NCBI GenBank assembly: GCA_030295235.1
Contig: AP026127.1
Location: forward strand, 1,304,501-1,368,500
DNA from: Fistulifera solaris
Taxonomy: Eukaryota; Bacillariophyta; Bacillariophyceae; Naviculales; Stauroneidaceae
Direction of reading: 5' to 3'
DNA: 64,000 bases
The position numbers and the translations under genes were made by a program. The notes under the pieces were generated by a model. It had not been told where the DNA came from and searched no databases. It saw only the letters and a list, made by a program, of their open reading frames with translations. Positions 1 to 10,463 of this stretch are shown piece by piece. The number at the start of each line of letters is the position of its first letter. Position 1 is the first letter of the stretch.

Positions 1-747
1 GCAATACGTTCGCACAGAAAATGAGGAAGAATACAAAGACGGAAAAGAGCCAAACCATGAGCGTAATTTCCCACCATTCGTCACTCCCCGAAAGAAGGGT
101 GCAACACAAAATGAAGATAGGGAACCCCAAAAGCAAAGAAAGAACATCCATTCCACCACGACAGGATCGATGGATCGCAGCGCAAAGTTCCGAATCAAGA
201 AGTGACCGTTATAGACATCCGAAATGTAAGCACCAGCAATGACGAGAGCGGAAGCCAGCCCATACACCAGCATGGGGAACGCCAGCACGACACCGACGGC
301 ATTTCCGACGTGAGCATTGCCCTTGTTTGTAACACCCGCTTCGATGGCTAAATCGAGAACCGTAAAAAGAAGGATCTGCATACAAAAGACGAATAAAAAT
401 CCCGTCCAGAAGGCTGCGACTAAAGTATACATGATACGGAGAAACCGAACCCCTTCGGACGTATCATGAATTCGTCGAATTTCAATTTCGTGTTTCTTTG
501 ATTTCTCATTGAGCGTTTCTTCGAGAATAAACTGCGAATCATCCGCCGCAATAATACGCGCAGCGCCCTGTTTATCGCGGTAACGCACCGTGCTCGTCCG
601 GATGGGAAGAGTAAAGTGATCCTTCAACGCCGTGATGCGAGGTCCTTCTTCCGAGTCTTGAATCTTGACCGCAAATCCTCCCCTCGAGGGGTGTTGAAAG
701 GCCTCTTCCGGCGTAGGATCTTCGGGATCTGCTTCGTCTTGCGACAT
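1..747 (-). CDS. Multi-pass membrane protein, 3' end outside window
   Basis: The reading frame opens at an ATG at 747 (MSQDEADPEDP) and runs off the start of the window, so the C-terminus is missing. The first ~105 residues are soluble and charged. They are followed by hydrophobic segments around FLRIMYTLVAAFWTGFLFVF, VLAFPMLVYGLASALVIAGA and a further pair near the window edge. The frame appears to slip at a run of four A on the + strand (129-132). Reading on in the next frame gives a convincing membrane stretch (GFPIFILCCTLLSG, then WWEITLMVWLFSVFVFFLIF), whereas the original frame turns into low-complexity sequence. I do not recognise the family. Expected location is a cell membrane; no function is inferred. 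Confidence 0.6.
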   Translation of the reverse strand, partial: MSQDEADPEDPTPEEAFQHPSRGGFAVKIQDSEEGPRITALKDHFTLPIRTSTVRYRDKQGAARIIAADDSQFILEETLNEKSKKHEIEIRRIHDTSEGVRFLRIMYTLVAAFWTGFLFVFCMQILLFTVLDLAIEAGVTNKGNAHVGNAVGVVLAFPMLVYGLASALVIAGAYISDVYNGHFLIRNFALRSIDPVVVEWMFFLCFWGSLSSFCVAPFFRGVTNGGKLRSWFGSFPSLYSSSFSVRTYC

Positions 748-1259
748 GATGGCAAGTAGGTATTTGTTGAATGATAAGACTAACTTTGAATGAATGAATA
801 GAAGTCTCCTCAGCAGAATGATGAACGCTTTCATTGCGTTTTGCTCGCACAAACGATCTTGTCCTAAACAAAGCAAGTACTTTATAGAGTCACAGTCCGA
901 TGTAAGGAATGCAGAACATTCAGTCACTATAGACTGGAATGTTATCTTACGGTCCGTTGCTGAAGAATCGTTTACCTTTATCTTAAGTAGAAAACGAGAA
1001 ATGAGAATCAGCGTAATGCGACAAAGAAAGTGCACTTACTAACTTTCATAAGGTTATGGGTTATGGCTGTGTCTTCGGTCTTCGGTTTTCGTGCGATCCG
1101 CCAAAACGCGGCAAGTTCTTGACGACGCGTTTTTATTGCGTCCGGGAACTACCACATCCTTGCCGTGGACGAGCCGTTTTACAAACAGTGCATTCATACA
1201 TTCGTTTATATGCAAAGCATGCACAATTGCTGTTTATTTTCACTAAATATTTGAAAGAA
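748..1259. other. Intergenic, nothing recognised
   Basis: It presumably holds the promoter of the membrane protein gene on the minus strand. Short open frames on both strands have no recognisable composition or motif. Confidence 0.5.
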
Positions 1260-2760
1260 ATGGAAGGAGAATCGAATCGCGGGTGCAATGCCGGCCACCA
1301 GCGGCAAAGAATGATGAGAATGTGTTCCCCGACGTGCAACTCGAAAGCACTCCAGATGATGTGCTCTGGATGCAGATCTATCGACAAGTCGTAGCTCTTC
1401 AACAAGTAAGCGGCCAAGTTGCGGTCCACTCACCTAGTGAAAAGTATCTACTGGATCTATGGATTAAAGAACAGCGTCAGCGTCAAAAAAGAGAACATTG
1501 CCAAAGGATCGTGAACAGTTGTTGGTGAACTCCGGTATTCTTTCCAAGCGTAATGTGAGAGCTTCCAACAACTACTACAATGACGAGCAATGGATGGATC
1601 GATACAATCGACTCAAGGCTGTCAAAGAACGAACGGGTGAATTGAAAGTCAAACATGCAGAAGATCCTGAGCTTGCAAATTGGATCGGAAACCAAAAGAA
1701 TTTTCAACGGCAAGGTAAATTCGCGACAAGATCGGGAGGAGCTTCTAACGGAACTTGGTTTGAAATGGTATAAGCCTAAAGGCGTTCTCAATGCCACCAG
1801 TGAGACCGTGCAACCTGTTGCTCCCGAGCAACAGAACGAAGCGTCTAACGTCGACCCCCCTATGATTTCGAATCATCACACGGAGACAACCGAACCCGAA
1901 CCTGAAACGTCGCTACGTTTGGCGAGCACCGCTGCCACTGCCAGCAAGCCGGAGCAGTGTGTCATTCCGGAACAACAGAGCGTGCAGCCGAGCATCGACA
2001 TCCCTATCGGCTGCAGAAACGACGGATTTGATTCACACGGAGGCAAGCAAACCCGAACCAGTTGATGAGGCGTCACTTCTTTTGGCAGGTACCGCTACCA
2101 GCGAGAAGAAGCAAGCTGTTTCTCCCGAACAACACACTGCGCAACCCGACATCGACACCCCCACGGGCTACAGCAACGACGGAATTAATTCAAACAAACA
2201 CCGAACCCAAATCAGTTGACGAGGCTCGCTACTCTTTGCAAGCACCGGGCAACAGTTGTCTACCGCACCATTTGACGCCTCCGTTGATGGACGATTGGAT
2301 GGAGCAGTACAAGCGAGTTGAGGCTTTTCAAAAGAACAAGGGCATTGTAATATCAAGATTCCCGATGTTGACGGAACATTGGCATTTTGGATCGTAGACC
2401 AGCAAACTTCTCAGAAAGAAGGCACTCTGCAAAAAAAATCGCGAGAAGCTCTTGCATGATTTGGGTTTCATATGGATCAAGGAGGAAGACGGTAAAGAGC
2501 CTTGGTGTAGTACTGGGAAATCTGAACAGGCAATGCCAGCCGAGCATCCGGTCCCAAAAGAACAACATCAAAACCCGTCGGAAGCGACCAAGAGAGGCTA
2601 ATCTTATCTCGACTGGAACAACACAGACCGTAACGCTGTCTGTGTCAGCTGATACTTTTCCGCCTGTTGTTGCGCGAAAGAAACCCCGCAAAGGCACCCC
2701 TTACTCACTTGATGCTTACAAGCGCATGTACGCTGCGGGCAAACCTACCAGCGAAATGTA
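1260..2760 (+). pseudogene. Helicase-associated (HA) domain gene, frame-broken copy 1
   Basis: Three HA-type modules can be followed across changing frames: DDVLWMQIYRQVVALQQ near 1360, EQWMDRYNRLKAVKERTG near 1590 ending in DREELLTELGLKWYKP, and MDDWMEQYKRVEAFQKNKG near 2290 ending in LHDLGFIWIKEED. HA modules follow W-x2-RY-x2-LKAFK...L..LGF.W and occur in helicase C-termini and in stand-alone stramenopile proteins, probably as nucleic-acid-binding helices. Between modules 2 and 3 lie two and a half degenerate repeats of about 157-161 bp (each starting near PEPETS/PEPVDEA), a length not divisible by three. The gene ends with KPRKGTPYSL, shared with the copy at 4122-5452. At least five frame changes of mixed sign are needed. 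One is at an A6 run (1485-1490). It is probably a relic, though part of the damage may be sequence error. Confidence 0.5.
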
Positions 2761-4121
2761 GCATACGAAGAAGGTCGCCGAGGACTTTGTTCTCGAGAGA
2801 GAGCCTCCACTTGCTTGCCCATAATTCATTGATAGTAGATTGCTTTTTGAAAATGAAGTCCAACGTCTACTTGACTCCGTTAAAATAGCATATTGTGGTG
2901 ATGGGTCAATACGCTTTTGCTCAGGTCTTTTCGTGTACAGGAAAGAGAAGTTTGCTTGGACTCTTTCGTCCGATGAACACAATGACTCGACATGGTTTCC
3001 CATGCAACAATCGAAAATTACAAAATTCCCGGTCTTGTCGTACATGAATTAAATAAAGCGTGTCAATCCTCAACACTCCCCATCGTTTGTTGCAACAAAG
3101 CGAGGCGCGGGTAATTACGACAGCGCAGTGCGTGCTTTGAATCGGAGGCAACTCAATCTGCAGTCACTCTACACTTTCGCAGATGGACTGCAAACCGCAG
3201 CTGCACCAATCATTAAAAATAGACAAGTTCGTAACATCAATGAAAGCTCTGAAACTACAGAACAGTCCTGTGCAATTATCAAGGGGCAGGCACGTGGGAG
3301 GAAGGGATCTTTTCGACGAAAATGAACGACGCGACGGCAACGCTCATTGATTGGCCTATTGGCAGAGTGTGATTCTCTGTAAAGTAATTAGATACGGAGA
3401 GCAAAGTTATTCATTTCGATTCAAATGACCTTATGAGCTTGGCCAACTAAAGACTTTCAATGAGCGCGTTGTGCGTTGCGACTGACTTGCTACCTAACAA
3501 GAACAATCTCCGGGTACCCCCTCTGTCGATAAATTTCCCTACGGCGGTTGCGTGGAAAGTGCGTAGACTTTCGAAGCATTGCATCATTACTATTTTCTGC
3601 GTTTGGAGCGCAAATCGGCCTCAGCCATTACTGAATATACCATCCTTGTTTGAGGATAAAGCTAAACAAGAGGACGCAGGTACAAGTTCAATAATAAACC
3701 TCAATATAATCTGAAAACAATTTGGTTTCATGACTGGAACGCAGTCTTGGTAAAATTGAACGACACTTCGGTTCTATAGTCAAAGGATACGGAAGGGTGG
3801 CAAGACGCGGCAAGACATTATTTCATTTTTCTCGACTTTTGGCAAAAAAATCCTTCCTCCTCATTCACATCGTGCCCAGCAAGAGAAATTCCTACATCCG
3901 CTTCGAATGTTTGTCGCAAACCACTCATTCGTCACGGAATAGTTGATGACCGCAGTAATAACTCTAATTGCTGCTCGTAGGAAAGTCATCCTTGAAGAAT
4001 CGACCAAAGCCGAAAAGATACGTGGTCTTTCTCAATCAAATCGATACAATCACAGTTTGGGTCGAACGGGACTTGATATCGCACTTCTACTCTCTTCGCA
4101 TAAACAAATCATCCAAGCAGA
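2761..4121. other. Intergenic between the two HA genes
   Basis: No gene is supported here. Short frames (for example 3460-3714) lack recognisable motifs, and no repeat of the dispersed family is present. Confidence 0.45.
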
Positions 4122-5452
4122 ATGCATCAAGTTCTCAACGAAGGCATTAATGACGCGCTTACAACAAATGCCGAGCCCGACGTGCGACTCGAGCGCACCC
4201 TCATGGATCAAATCTGGATGAAACAATATCGAAAAATAGAGGCGTTTGAAAAGAGAATGGGCACTGCGACATTTCATTTCACTACGAAGACAATGCATTG
4301 GTTCGATGGATGGCGAAGCAACGTGTATTGCAGCATAACGGGAAGTTGCGGAAAGATCGAGAAAAAGTATTGCACGATATAGGATTTGTTTGGATAAAAG
4401 TAGAGGATGACGACGAAATGTGGAGGACTGTTTCGTATTCAAACCAAGCGACTACTACAGCGTGTCTGGCTGACTCCCATATCGTGGAAGGCGATGTAGA
4501 TTCATTTTGTGCTACCACGGTCCCTCTGACGCAGTGTGACGATAGCATTTCACCTGCGATGTTGCAATGCAATGACGATGAGCATATCCTTGCGGACGAC
4601 GCCACCGAACACACTGTCCCTCGGCATAAAACAAGCGACGTCTCTTCTGAACGTTTAGCGCGCATTGAGGGGAATGAAATAGCAATAGACACAAAGGATC
4701 CTTCGGCAGAGACGATGCAGTACGGTCACGGCGATGTGTTCATGCGTGCGGGCGACGACACCGAAAACAATGCACCGCGGCAGAGCTCAAGCAACGTTTC
4801 TTGTGAACATTTAGCGCACATTGAGGGAAATGAAAAACGTTCGAAACAGGAGGTCTTTCGACAGAGAAAATGGAATGTGACAACGACGGCGATAATTATG
4901 AATACGTGCCCATGATCGACGTAGCCGAGCACGATGAGCCGCGGCATTACTCAAGCAACTTGCCTTCTAAAGGTGTAGCACACCATGAGAGAAATGAAAA
5001 GGCGTTTAAAGCAAAGGTTTGCTCGGCAGAAATGTTGCTGTTTGATGATCACGGCGATAGCCATGAACATGTGCTCGCGATTGACGTAACTGAACACGAC
5101 GCGCAATTCAAAAAAGTCAAACAGTGTACAATCAGAGCGTTCAGTGCACGAGGAGAGCAATTTGACGTCGACAGGAACGGCATCTATCTCGGTTGCTGTG
5201 GGAGGGGAATCGAACAATGTGCACAGGGAACTTTCACTGAATGTTCCGCCCGAATACTTGCCACATAGCAAAGAAAATGAAAAGGCCTCAAGAAAGACAT
5301 CTCTTCCCAATGCTATGGAAGTGGAAACGGCCAAACCAGTGTCCACCCAAGTGCGCCCTTTCATTCCGGAAATGGTACAGCATGTTCCTCGTAAAAGACC
5401 GCGAAAAGGCACCCCTTACTCACTCAGTGTGTATCGGAAGAATCGTCCGTAG
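4122..5452 (+). CDS. Helicase-associated (HA) domain protein, copy 2, frame-interrupted
   Basis: It starts at ATG 4122 (MHQVLNEG). One HA module (MDQIWMKQYRKIEAFEKRMG) begins near 4200 and ends in DREKVLHDIGFVWIK; the frame slips once inside it, at a TTT run near 4277. Then follow three to four diverged ~80-residue acidic repeats, recognisable by [ED]-H-[TD]-x-PRH/PRQ followed by SSN or SDV and an HxEGNE/HERNE-type end. The tail is RKRPRKGTPYSLSVYRK, which matches the end of the 1260-2760 copy. Breaks near 4277 and at AAAA (4867-4870) are each repaired by one extra base in a homopolymer; a third near 5100 is not so simple. It may therefore be an intact gene with sequence errors or a young pseudogene. 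A nuclear nucleic-acid-binding role is only an inference from the HA module and basic tail. Confidence 0.5.
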
Positions 5453-7201
5453 ATTGCATGACGGTGTCGAGAATTGTAACAATTACGTATGTGTTTCATG
5501 AAATTCAAGGTGTCGTAGGTACTACTTGCAATTGGGAATATACCGAGAGGCGATCGTATTCAATTAGACGAGTCGTTGAACTCGGTAGGCATGTTGCGGT
5601 CGAAGCTGATGGCGATGGGTAGGCACCACTACTCTTCAAACACAAAGGTCTGTAAGGCCAATCATTCCGTACGACGCAAGTCGAGAAATGAACATGGTAA
5701 TGATGCTACGGCTTTCGAAATTTGATGTTAAGCGCCCATCTGTTTGTTTCTCAAAACCCTTCAATATTTGATGACTGCCTCCAAATCACTTGATAGCCAT
5801 TGCTTGCCTTGTTCTCAGTCGGTCAAGATAGTTGTTCTGCCAACGAAAAATGTCGAATGCCAGTTCGTATGTAGAGGGACTCGAATGCCAAATCATCCAT
5901 CCCTGTTATAAATTTGTTGTTCATTGATCAGTCTAAGCTCCGGATTGGAATAGTGTTGACAGTATATTGTTCTTCGGAAGGCTTGACGCGTAGACGAGTC
6001 CATACTATAAAAGAGGCCCATTTTTACGCCAACGAAGAACGGAAGAAAGTTTGAGAGGTCGCTTGACGTCGCTGGCGAATATAGTTGGCTGCGATTAGCC
6101 CATTGCTGTTGCAAGGGATAAAAGCGACGTTTGGCTTTAGCATGTGTTGCCTGCGCAATACAGCTTATTTGCGGTTTAAAGGATTGAAATGGTCATTATA
6201 TTTGGTGTTTTCAATTTCAATTGCAATAAATACCGATTAGATTCATGATAAATGCACGACGAATAATGACGACGAAAGGTCGCCTTCACTTGGATCTACA
6301 GTAAATAAGGCAGGTAACAATCCGCTATAGTTGCAGAAATTCTGGACTCGGTGTTTGCAACATACGGAAATTCTGTTTGAAGTCCAGAAATTCTGGAATC
6401 AGTGTTTGCGATCATACCGAGTTATGTGGCAGTTCCAGAAATTTTGGAATCGTTGTTTGCGATCATACATCATACCGAGATTCTGTTGACAATCCAGATA
6501 ATCTGGAATAGGTGGTTTGGGTCAAAGAGATTTTGCGGGAATTCCATAAATTCTGGAAATCGGTGGTTTGCTTCAAATAGAAAACCTGTTTTAATTCCAG
6601 AATATCTGGAATCGGTGTTTTGCGTCAGAGAAACGTTTCGAGCATTGTGAAAGCTGCTCGAAAATAATTCATTGAATAGACAAGACATATATTACTCAAC
6701 AAGATGGCAGAATGATAGTCTAATAAGAGTTAATGCGGCTCGAAAGAATATTGATTCATGACTCAAATGCAGTCGTGTCGACAACGGACTACACTCTCGC
6801 CTATAGTGAAATTAGGGGCAATCATTCGAAAGGATTATCCACGTAACGAGCCAAAACTTGCATTGAGAGCGCTAGTTTCAAAGATGATTGCATAGCAATC
6901 ACGACAAGTGTTACGCAACGAAAATTTTCGTAGCCATTTGCGGCTCGAAAGAGTATTGATTCATGATTCATGACGGAATCGCAGTCCCTCCGGGTCCTTT
7001 TCCAAGAGATGCGCGATATGCGCCGCAAATCAAACTTCGCGTTGCGTTTTTTTCTTTTGACGACGACAGCACTGACTCACAAACTCTGCGATCTTTTCAT
7101 GCTTCATGCTCAATGGGGTATTGCTACTTAGAATCCTTCGTTTGAGCGTACCTCAAGACTAGCTACTGGCATGATTGACTTTACGGATCTCTGTTGCAAG
7201 G
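5453..7201. other. Gene-free stretch with repeats
   Basis: It contains the minisatellite array at 6331-6630 and an imperfect direct repeat of about 45 bp at 6731-6775 and 6942-6990 (core GGCTCGAAAGA then TATTGATTCATGA). No gene is supported. The open frames over the array are translations of the repeat itself. Confidence 0.6.
6331..6630. repeat. Quasi-palindromic minisatellite, array 1 (~6 units)
   Basis: About six diverged units of ~50 bp alternate a CCAGAAATTCTGG-type core, a spacer like AATCGGTGTTTGCGATCATA, and a second CAGAAATTCTG-type core. Both cores have 5-6 bp arms flanking one central base. It is the same family as the arrays near 10.9, 31.2 and 55.7 kb. Confidence 0.75.
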
Positions 7202-7957
7202 ATGAAACTGAAATTCATCTCTGTTTCTTCTCTCGTCGTCACTTCTAGCGTTTGGCCCGTTCTGTCATTTCCTTCCTTCTGTTCATACAGAAACTTTTCC
7301 TCTACTATCTTGGCCATGACACAGAAACAAGAGAATGAATACTATCGTGCGGACGGAGTGCGCATTACTCATGATCCGTACGCCCCCGGAATGGCGGAAA
7401 AGTATGGTCTTCCCGGCGAAACCAACCCCGACGGATTCGACCCTTACGCCGATACCGTCGGACCCGGCATTTATGGAGGTTCCGTAGAACGCAATAAAGA
7501 CGGCACCATCGTGATTGGACAACAATATCAGAATCACAATCATCGACCGGGTCCGGTATACGACGGCCGCGGATATTCGCTCATGTCTCGTGCCATTCAT
7601 GCAGGCCCCGATAAAGTCAAAGCCATTCTCGCCGATTATCTGGAATTGCGCGAAGAGATCAGTACCGGTGGTGCCCGTCCTTTGCACATGTGTGGGATGA
7701 GTCAGAAAGGTCAGCTGTGCACACAGGCATTGATTGATGCCGGAGCGGATTTGCACGCACAAGATACCTACGGATACACTCCTATGCATCGGATGGCATC
7801 CAACAACCTTGCTATCGGAGGTGAAGCGTTGGCGCGGGCGGGTGTTGACCCGAATGCTCGTATCGAAGGAGCGGATTCGACCGCCATTGAAATTGCGAAA
7901 CGATCCCGATCGATACAATTCTTGATGGTCATGCAGAAATTGGGTCTCTACGATTAG
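7202..7957 (+). CDS. Ankyrin-repeat protein with N-terminal signal
   Basis: ATG 7202 is the first in-frame ATG and gives about 251 residues. Residues 1-26 form a hydrophobic signal (MKLKFISVSSLVV then WPVLSFPSF), so the product is probably routed through the ER; the Phe after a Ser could fit a secondary-plastid targeting signal, but this is weak. The middle part is Pro/Gly/Asp-rich (DGFDPYADTVGPGIYGG). The C-terminal half has ankyrin-like helices: RPLHMCGMSQKGQ, ALIDAGADLHAQDTYGYTP, MHRMASNNLAIGG and LARAGVDPNAR, that is, two to three repeats with the G-A-D-x-x-A and T-P-x-H signatures. Similar ankyrin proteins occur in diatoms, but the partner is unknown. The reading frame is intact and uninterrupted. 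Confidence 0.7.
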   Translation: MKLKFISVSSLVVTSSVWPVLSFPSFCSYRNFSSTILAMTQKQENEYYRADGVRITHDPYAPGMAEKYGLPGETNPDGFDPYADTVGPGIYGGSVERNKDGTIVIGQQYQNHNHRPGPVYDGRGYSLMSRAIHAGPDKVKAILADYLELREEISTGGARPLHMCGMSQKGQLCTQALIDAGADLHAQDTYGYTPMHRMASNNLAIGGEALARAGVDPNARIEGADSTAIEIAKRSRSIQFLMVMQKLGLYD

Positions 7958-8114
7958 TACAAATTAGGCTTATAAGTAAATGTTGTTGCCATCTCATAGG
8001 GCAAAATATATTAGCGTGACAAGGATGTAGATCTAGTATTTATAGGTCTAGCCAGTTCGTTTATTAAAGTTACAAGTACTCAATACTTTCTACTTGTAAA
8101 CGAAACAACACCGA

Positions 8115-9071
8115 CTACTCGTCGTCGTCTACGGCGCTCTCACCCCGCAGTTCAGCAATATTCCAATTGGGAGCAAGTTCGAGTGTTTCTTTCGAGAACA
8201 CTGAGATTCCGCAGATGGATTTACACACTTCGACCCAAACGGTGACATCCGGATTCGTCAAATCCACTCTCCAATCTTGCTGTAACAACTCATTGGCGGT
8301 CTTGGCCACCTGATCGGCCACAGCCACAATCATATCCATCCGTTTCACATGACCACAATTTCTTCTTTTGATTTGTACCGCAAACGTTTGAAGTGCCATT
8401 TTCTGTTCCTTCGACATGGCTTTTAGAAAGCGTTCGGTCAAGTTCGCTACTGTCGTCGTAATTTCCTCTAAAGACACGGAACAAGTAACTTGCAAGGGTA
8501 TAATTCGAGTAACAAAGCGTGATCCTGGTATATTCAGTCCTCTGCTCTGCGACGAATTGTCGTGTGTGTCGCGCAGTATTTGTGTAACCATTTTTACTGG
8601 ATCGAACGATGTAATTTCCTCCTTATTATCGGGCACAGCATCGGATACAGTCGTGGTCGTTTCTACGCGCTGTCTCTTTGCTGGTTCCACGCTTGATTCG
8701 GTTTCTCCCTTCTCCTGACTGCCGTTTGTTTCCTGTGATTCTTGTTCCGGATGAAACAAAAACAAAACAGTGCCTTTACAACCAGTCTCGAATTGAGAAA
8801 AGAACGATTTCTCTCCAGTTTTCTTGCTCGTTAATGCTTTCAATTCATCTTCGAGACTCAATTTCTCTTCTTGTTTCTCATTACTAGCAGAGGGAAAACT
8901 CTGTTCCGAGTAATATTTCAAGATATCGAGTCCTTCTCGACGACATTTGCCTTCTCGTCGTTGTTCGCAAGTCAACAGAATACCAGCCGCGCCGCGCGGA
9001 GGATTGCAATGAGGAAGGTATCGGCTTTTGTTTTTCCGTTTCGTTCCTCTGTTGTCTGGTTGTGGAGTCAT
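8115..9071 (-). CDS. THUMP-domain protein, TAN1/THUMPD1-like tRNA acetylation adaptor
   Basis: Single exon of 318 codons starting at ATG 9071. The N-terminus is basic (GTKRKNKSRY) followed by RGAAGILLTCEQRREGKCRREGLDIL, the typical start of TAN1/THUMPD1. The middle is an acidic low-complexity linker. The THUMP domain covers roughly residues 165-300: SRFVTRIIPLQVTCSVSLEEI, then FAVQIKRRNCGHVKRMDMI, then VDLTNPDVTVWVEVCKSICG. In yeast and human this protein brings tRNA to the NAT10/Kre33 acetyltransferase for N4-acetylcytidine at position 12 of tRNA-Ser and tRNA-Leu. Length and architecture agree with the family. The C-terminus is acidic (ESAVDDDE). Confidence 0.85.
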   Translation of the reverse strand: MTPQPDNRGTKRKNKSRYLPHCNPPRGAAGILLTCEQRREGKCRREGLDILKYYSEQSFPSASNEKQEEKLSLEDELKALTSKKTGEKSFFSQFETGCKGTVLFLFHPEQESQETNGSQEKGETESSVEPAKRQRVETTTTVSDAVPDNKEEITSFDPVKMVTQILRDTHDNSSQSRGLNIPGSRFVTRIIPLQVTCSVSLEEITTTVANLTERFLKAMSKEQKMALQTFAVQIKRRNCGHVKRMDMIVAVADQVAKTANELLQQDWRVDLTNPDVTVWVEVCKSICGISVFSKETLELAPNWNIAELRGESAVDDDE

Positions 9072-9590
9072 GTCTTTCTAATCTACTTGTATTTGTTTCT
9101 ATTGCAATGACTACCGTCTCACTTTCACCACCATCCATTTTATAGCAAAGCGTCATCGTCGCTCAGAAATCCAAAATGGATCTTTTTGCGTCTGCTCCTG
9201 TATCTCGAACCTTATACCCGAAGTTGTAACGAAGAACGCTTTTCGTAGGCCGCACCTATTATTTCTTCTAGTTTAGAAAACCCATGTAGCTTAGATTTAT
9301 TTGATAGATTTGAGAACCAACTAAACTTTAGATTGACAAGAGACGCGAATTGACTCAAATTGAGGCGTGTAAAGGTGTGTTTTTAGAATGGCCACACTCT
9401 GTCCCAGAAAGATCTTTTCCGCCATCCGTGTTTGGTTCTCCCCAATCGGGTGATTCGGACTCTTCTGGCTCTTCTTCCGTTTCCTCTTCCTCACCTTCTA
9501 CTGTCTCGGGTTCATCTTGTGGTTCCTCCTCTTCTTGTGGTTCCTCTTCTTCCTCCTCTTCGTCTTCTTTTTCCTCGCCCTTAGACTTCT
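9072..9590. other. Intergenic
   Basis: No gene is supported. It holds the 5' flank of the THUMP gene and the 3' flank of the first Cys-rich gene. The Ser-rich frame read on the plus strand at 9350-9720 is the complement of the acidic tail of that gene. Confidence 0.5.
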
Positions 9591-10463
9591 TCAGTGTTTT
9601 GCCCTTGGAGGCTTTTTTTTGTTACTTGTTTCTACAGGTTCTGCAGCATCCGGTTCTTCAATAAGCTCTTCTTCATCGACGGGCTCCTCTTCATCAAGTG
9701 CTTCGTCAGGTTCGTTCTGAGGAGTCGCAGCGGCCTGCGCCTCACTAACCATTCGATCAATTTCTGGTTGGGCCAGCTCTAACATACCATCGGCAATCTG
9801 TTCTCCAAACAATTCTGTACTCACTCGACGAGAATTGCGACTCACGGGGATGGCGAGTGGAACACACGCAGCTACTTCCACAAAATCGCACGTGACACTG
9901 AACCCCGTCTGCCCGGAGGATGTTGTGCATGGTTCACAGGCTTCACACACACCGAAGGATCCCGCAGTAAAAGTGCATGATTCCAATGTAGGTGTCAAGA
10001 GCGGAGTAGTGGAATTCAAATCAGAGTCAAGCTTGACTTGGCCCTGGAAGCAGACATCGCCAACGTTCAAGGGCATTGGAGCTTCCTCAATGGTAATAGT
10101 AAATCCATCTAGACAGTACCCCACACCAAAGGAAACGTCCATCGGAAGAATTGCTACGGAGAACAAACCCGTGAAGCTCGGCGTGTAGATGATATTTTGT
10201 CGGATGGTGACATCACGAAGTGTGTCGCAATCGAAAGAAAGAGTACCCTCCAATATTTCTGGTACACATTCACATTCCACAGTTGCTCCGAAAAGTCGTT
10301 CGATGCCTGTGCAGACGGACAAGGCTTCTCGTTCTCCTTCGCTCGCAAGGTCTCTGCCCCTTGCGTACTCAATACTGTTGGCCGATCGCAGAGCCGGAGT
10401 TTGCTCATTTGAAGCGGAAGCGCGGGCAAGGACTGAAAAAGAGAGGGGTAAAAGAAGCTTCAT
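9591..10463 (-). CDS. Secreted Cys-rich domain protein, cluster member 1 (acidic tail)
   Basis: Single exon of 290 residues from ATG 10463. A signal peptide (MKLLLPLSFSVLARASA) precedes a domain of about 185 residues. In order the domain shows CTGIERLFG, a CxC pair (ECECVPEIL), SFDCDTLRDVT, YTPSFTGLFSV, FGVGYCLDGF, GDVCFQGQV, LESCTFTAGSFGVC with a CxxCxxC-like knot (CEACEPC), then SVTCDFVEVAACVPLAIP. The tail from ~residue 240 is strongly acidic (DEEEPVDEEELIEEPD) and ends KKKPPRAKH. It is closely related to the gene at 11581-12453 and more distantly to 13869-14958 and 16061-18106. I do not recognise a named family. A cell-surface or wall location is inferred from the signal peptide and cysteines. 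Confidence 0.8.
   Translation of the reverse strand: MKLLLPLSFSVLARASASNEQTPALRSANSIEYARGRDLASEGEREALSVCTGIERLFGATVECECVPEILEGTLSFDCDTLRDVTIRQNIIYTPSFTGLFSVAILPMDVSFGVGYCLDGFTITIEEAPMPLNVGDVCFQGQVKLDSDLNSTTPLLTPTLESCTFTAGSFGVCEACEPCTTSSGQTGFSVTCDFVEVAACVPLAIPVSRNSRRVSTELFGEQIADGMLELAQPEIDRMVSEAQAAATPQNEPDEALDEEEPVDEEELIEEPDAAEPVETSNKKKPPRAKH

Noticed and set aside
9350-9720. Ser-rich plus-strand frames
   Set aside because: They are the complement of the acidic Glu codons in the tail of the Cys-rich gene on the minus strand.
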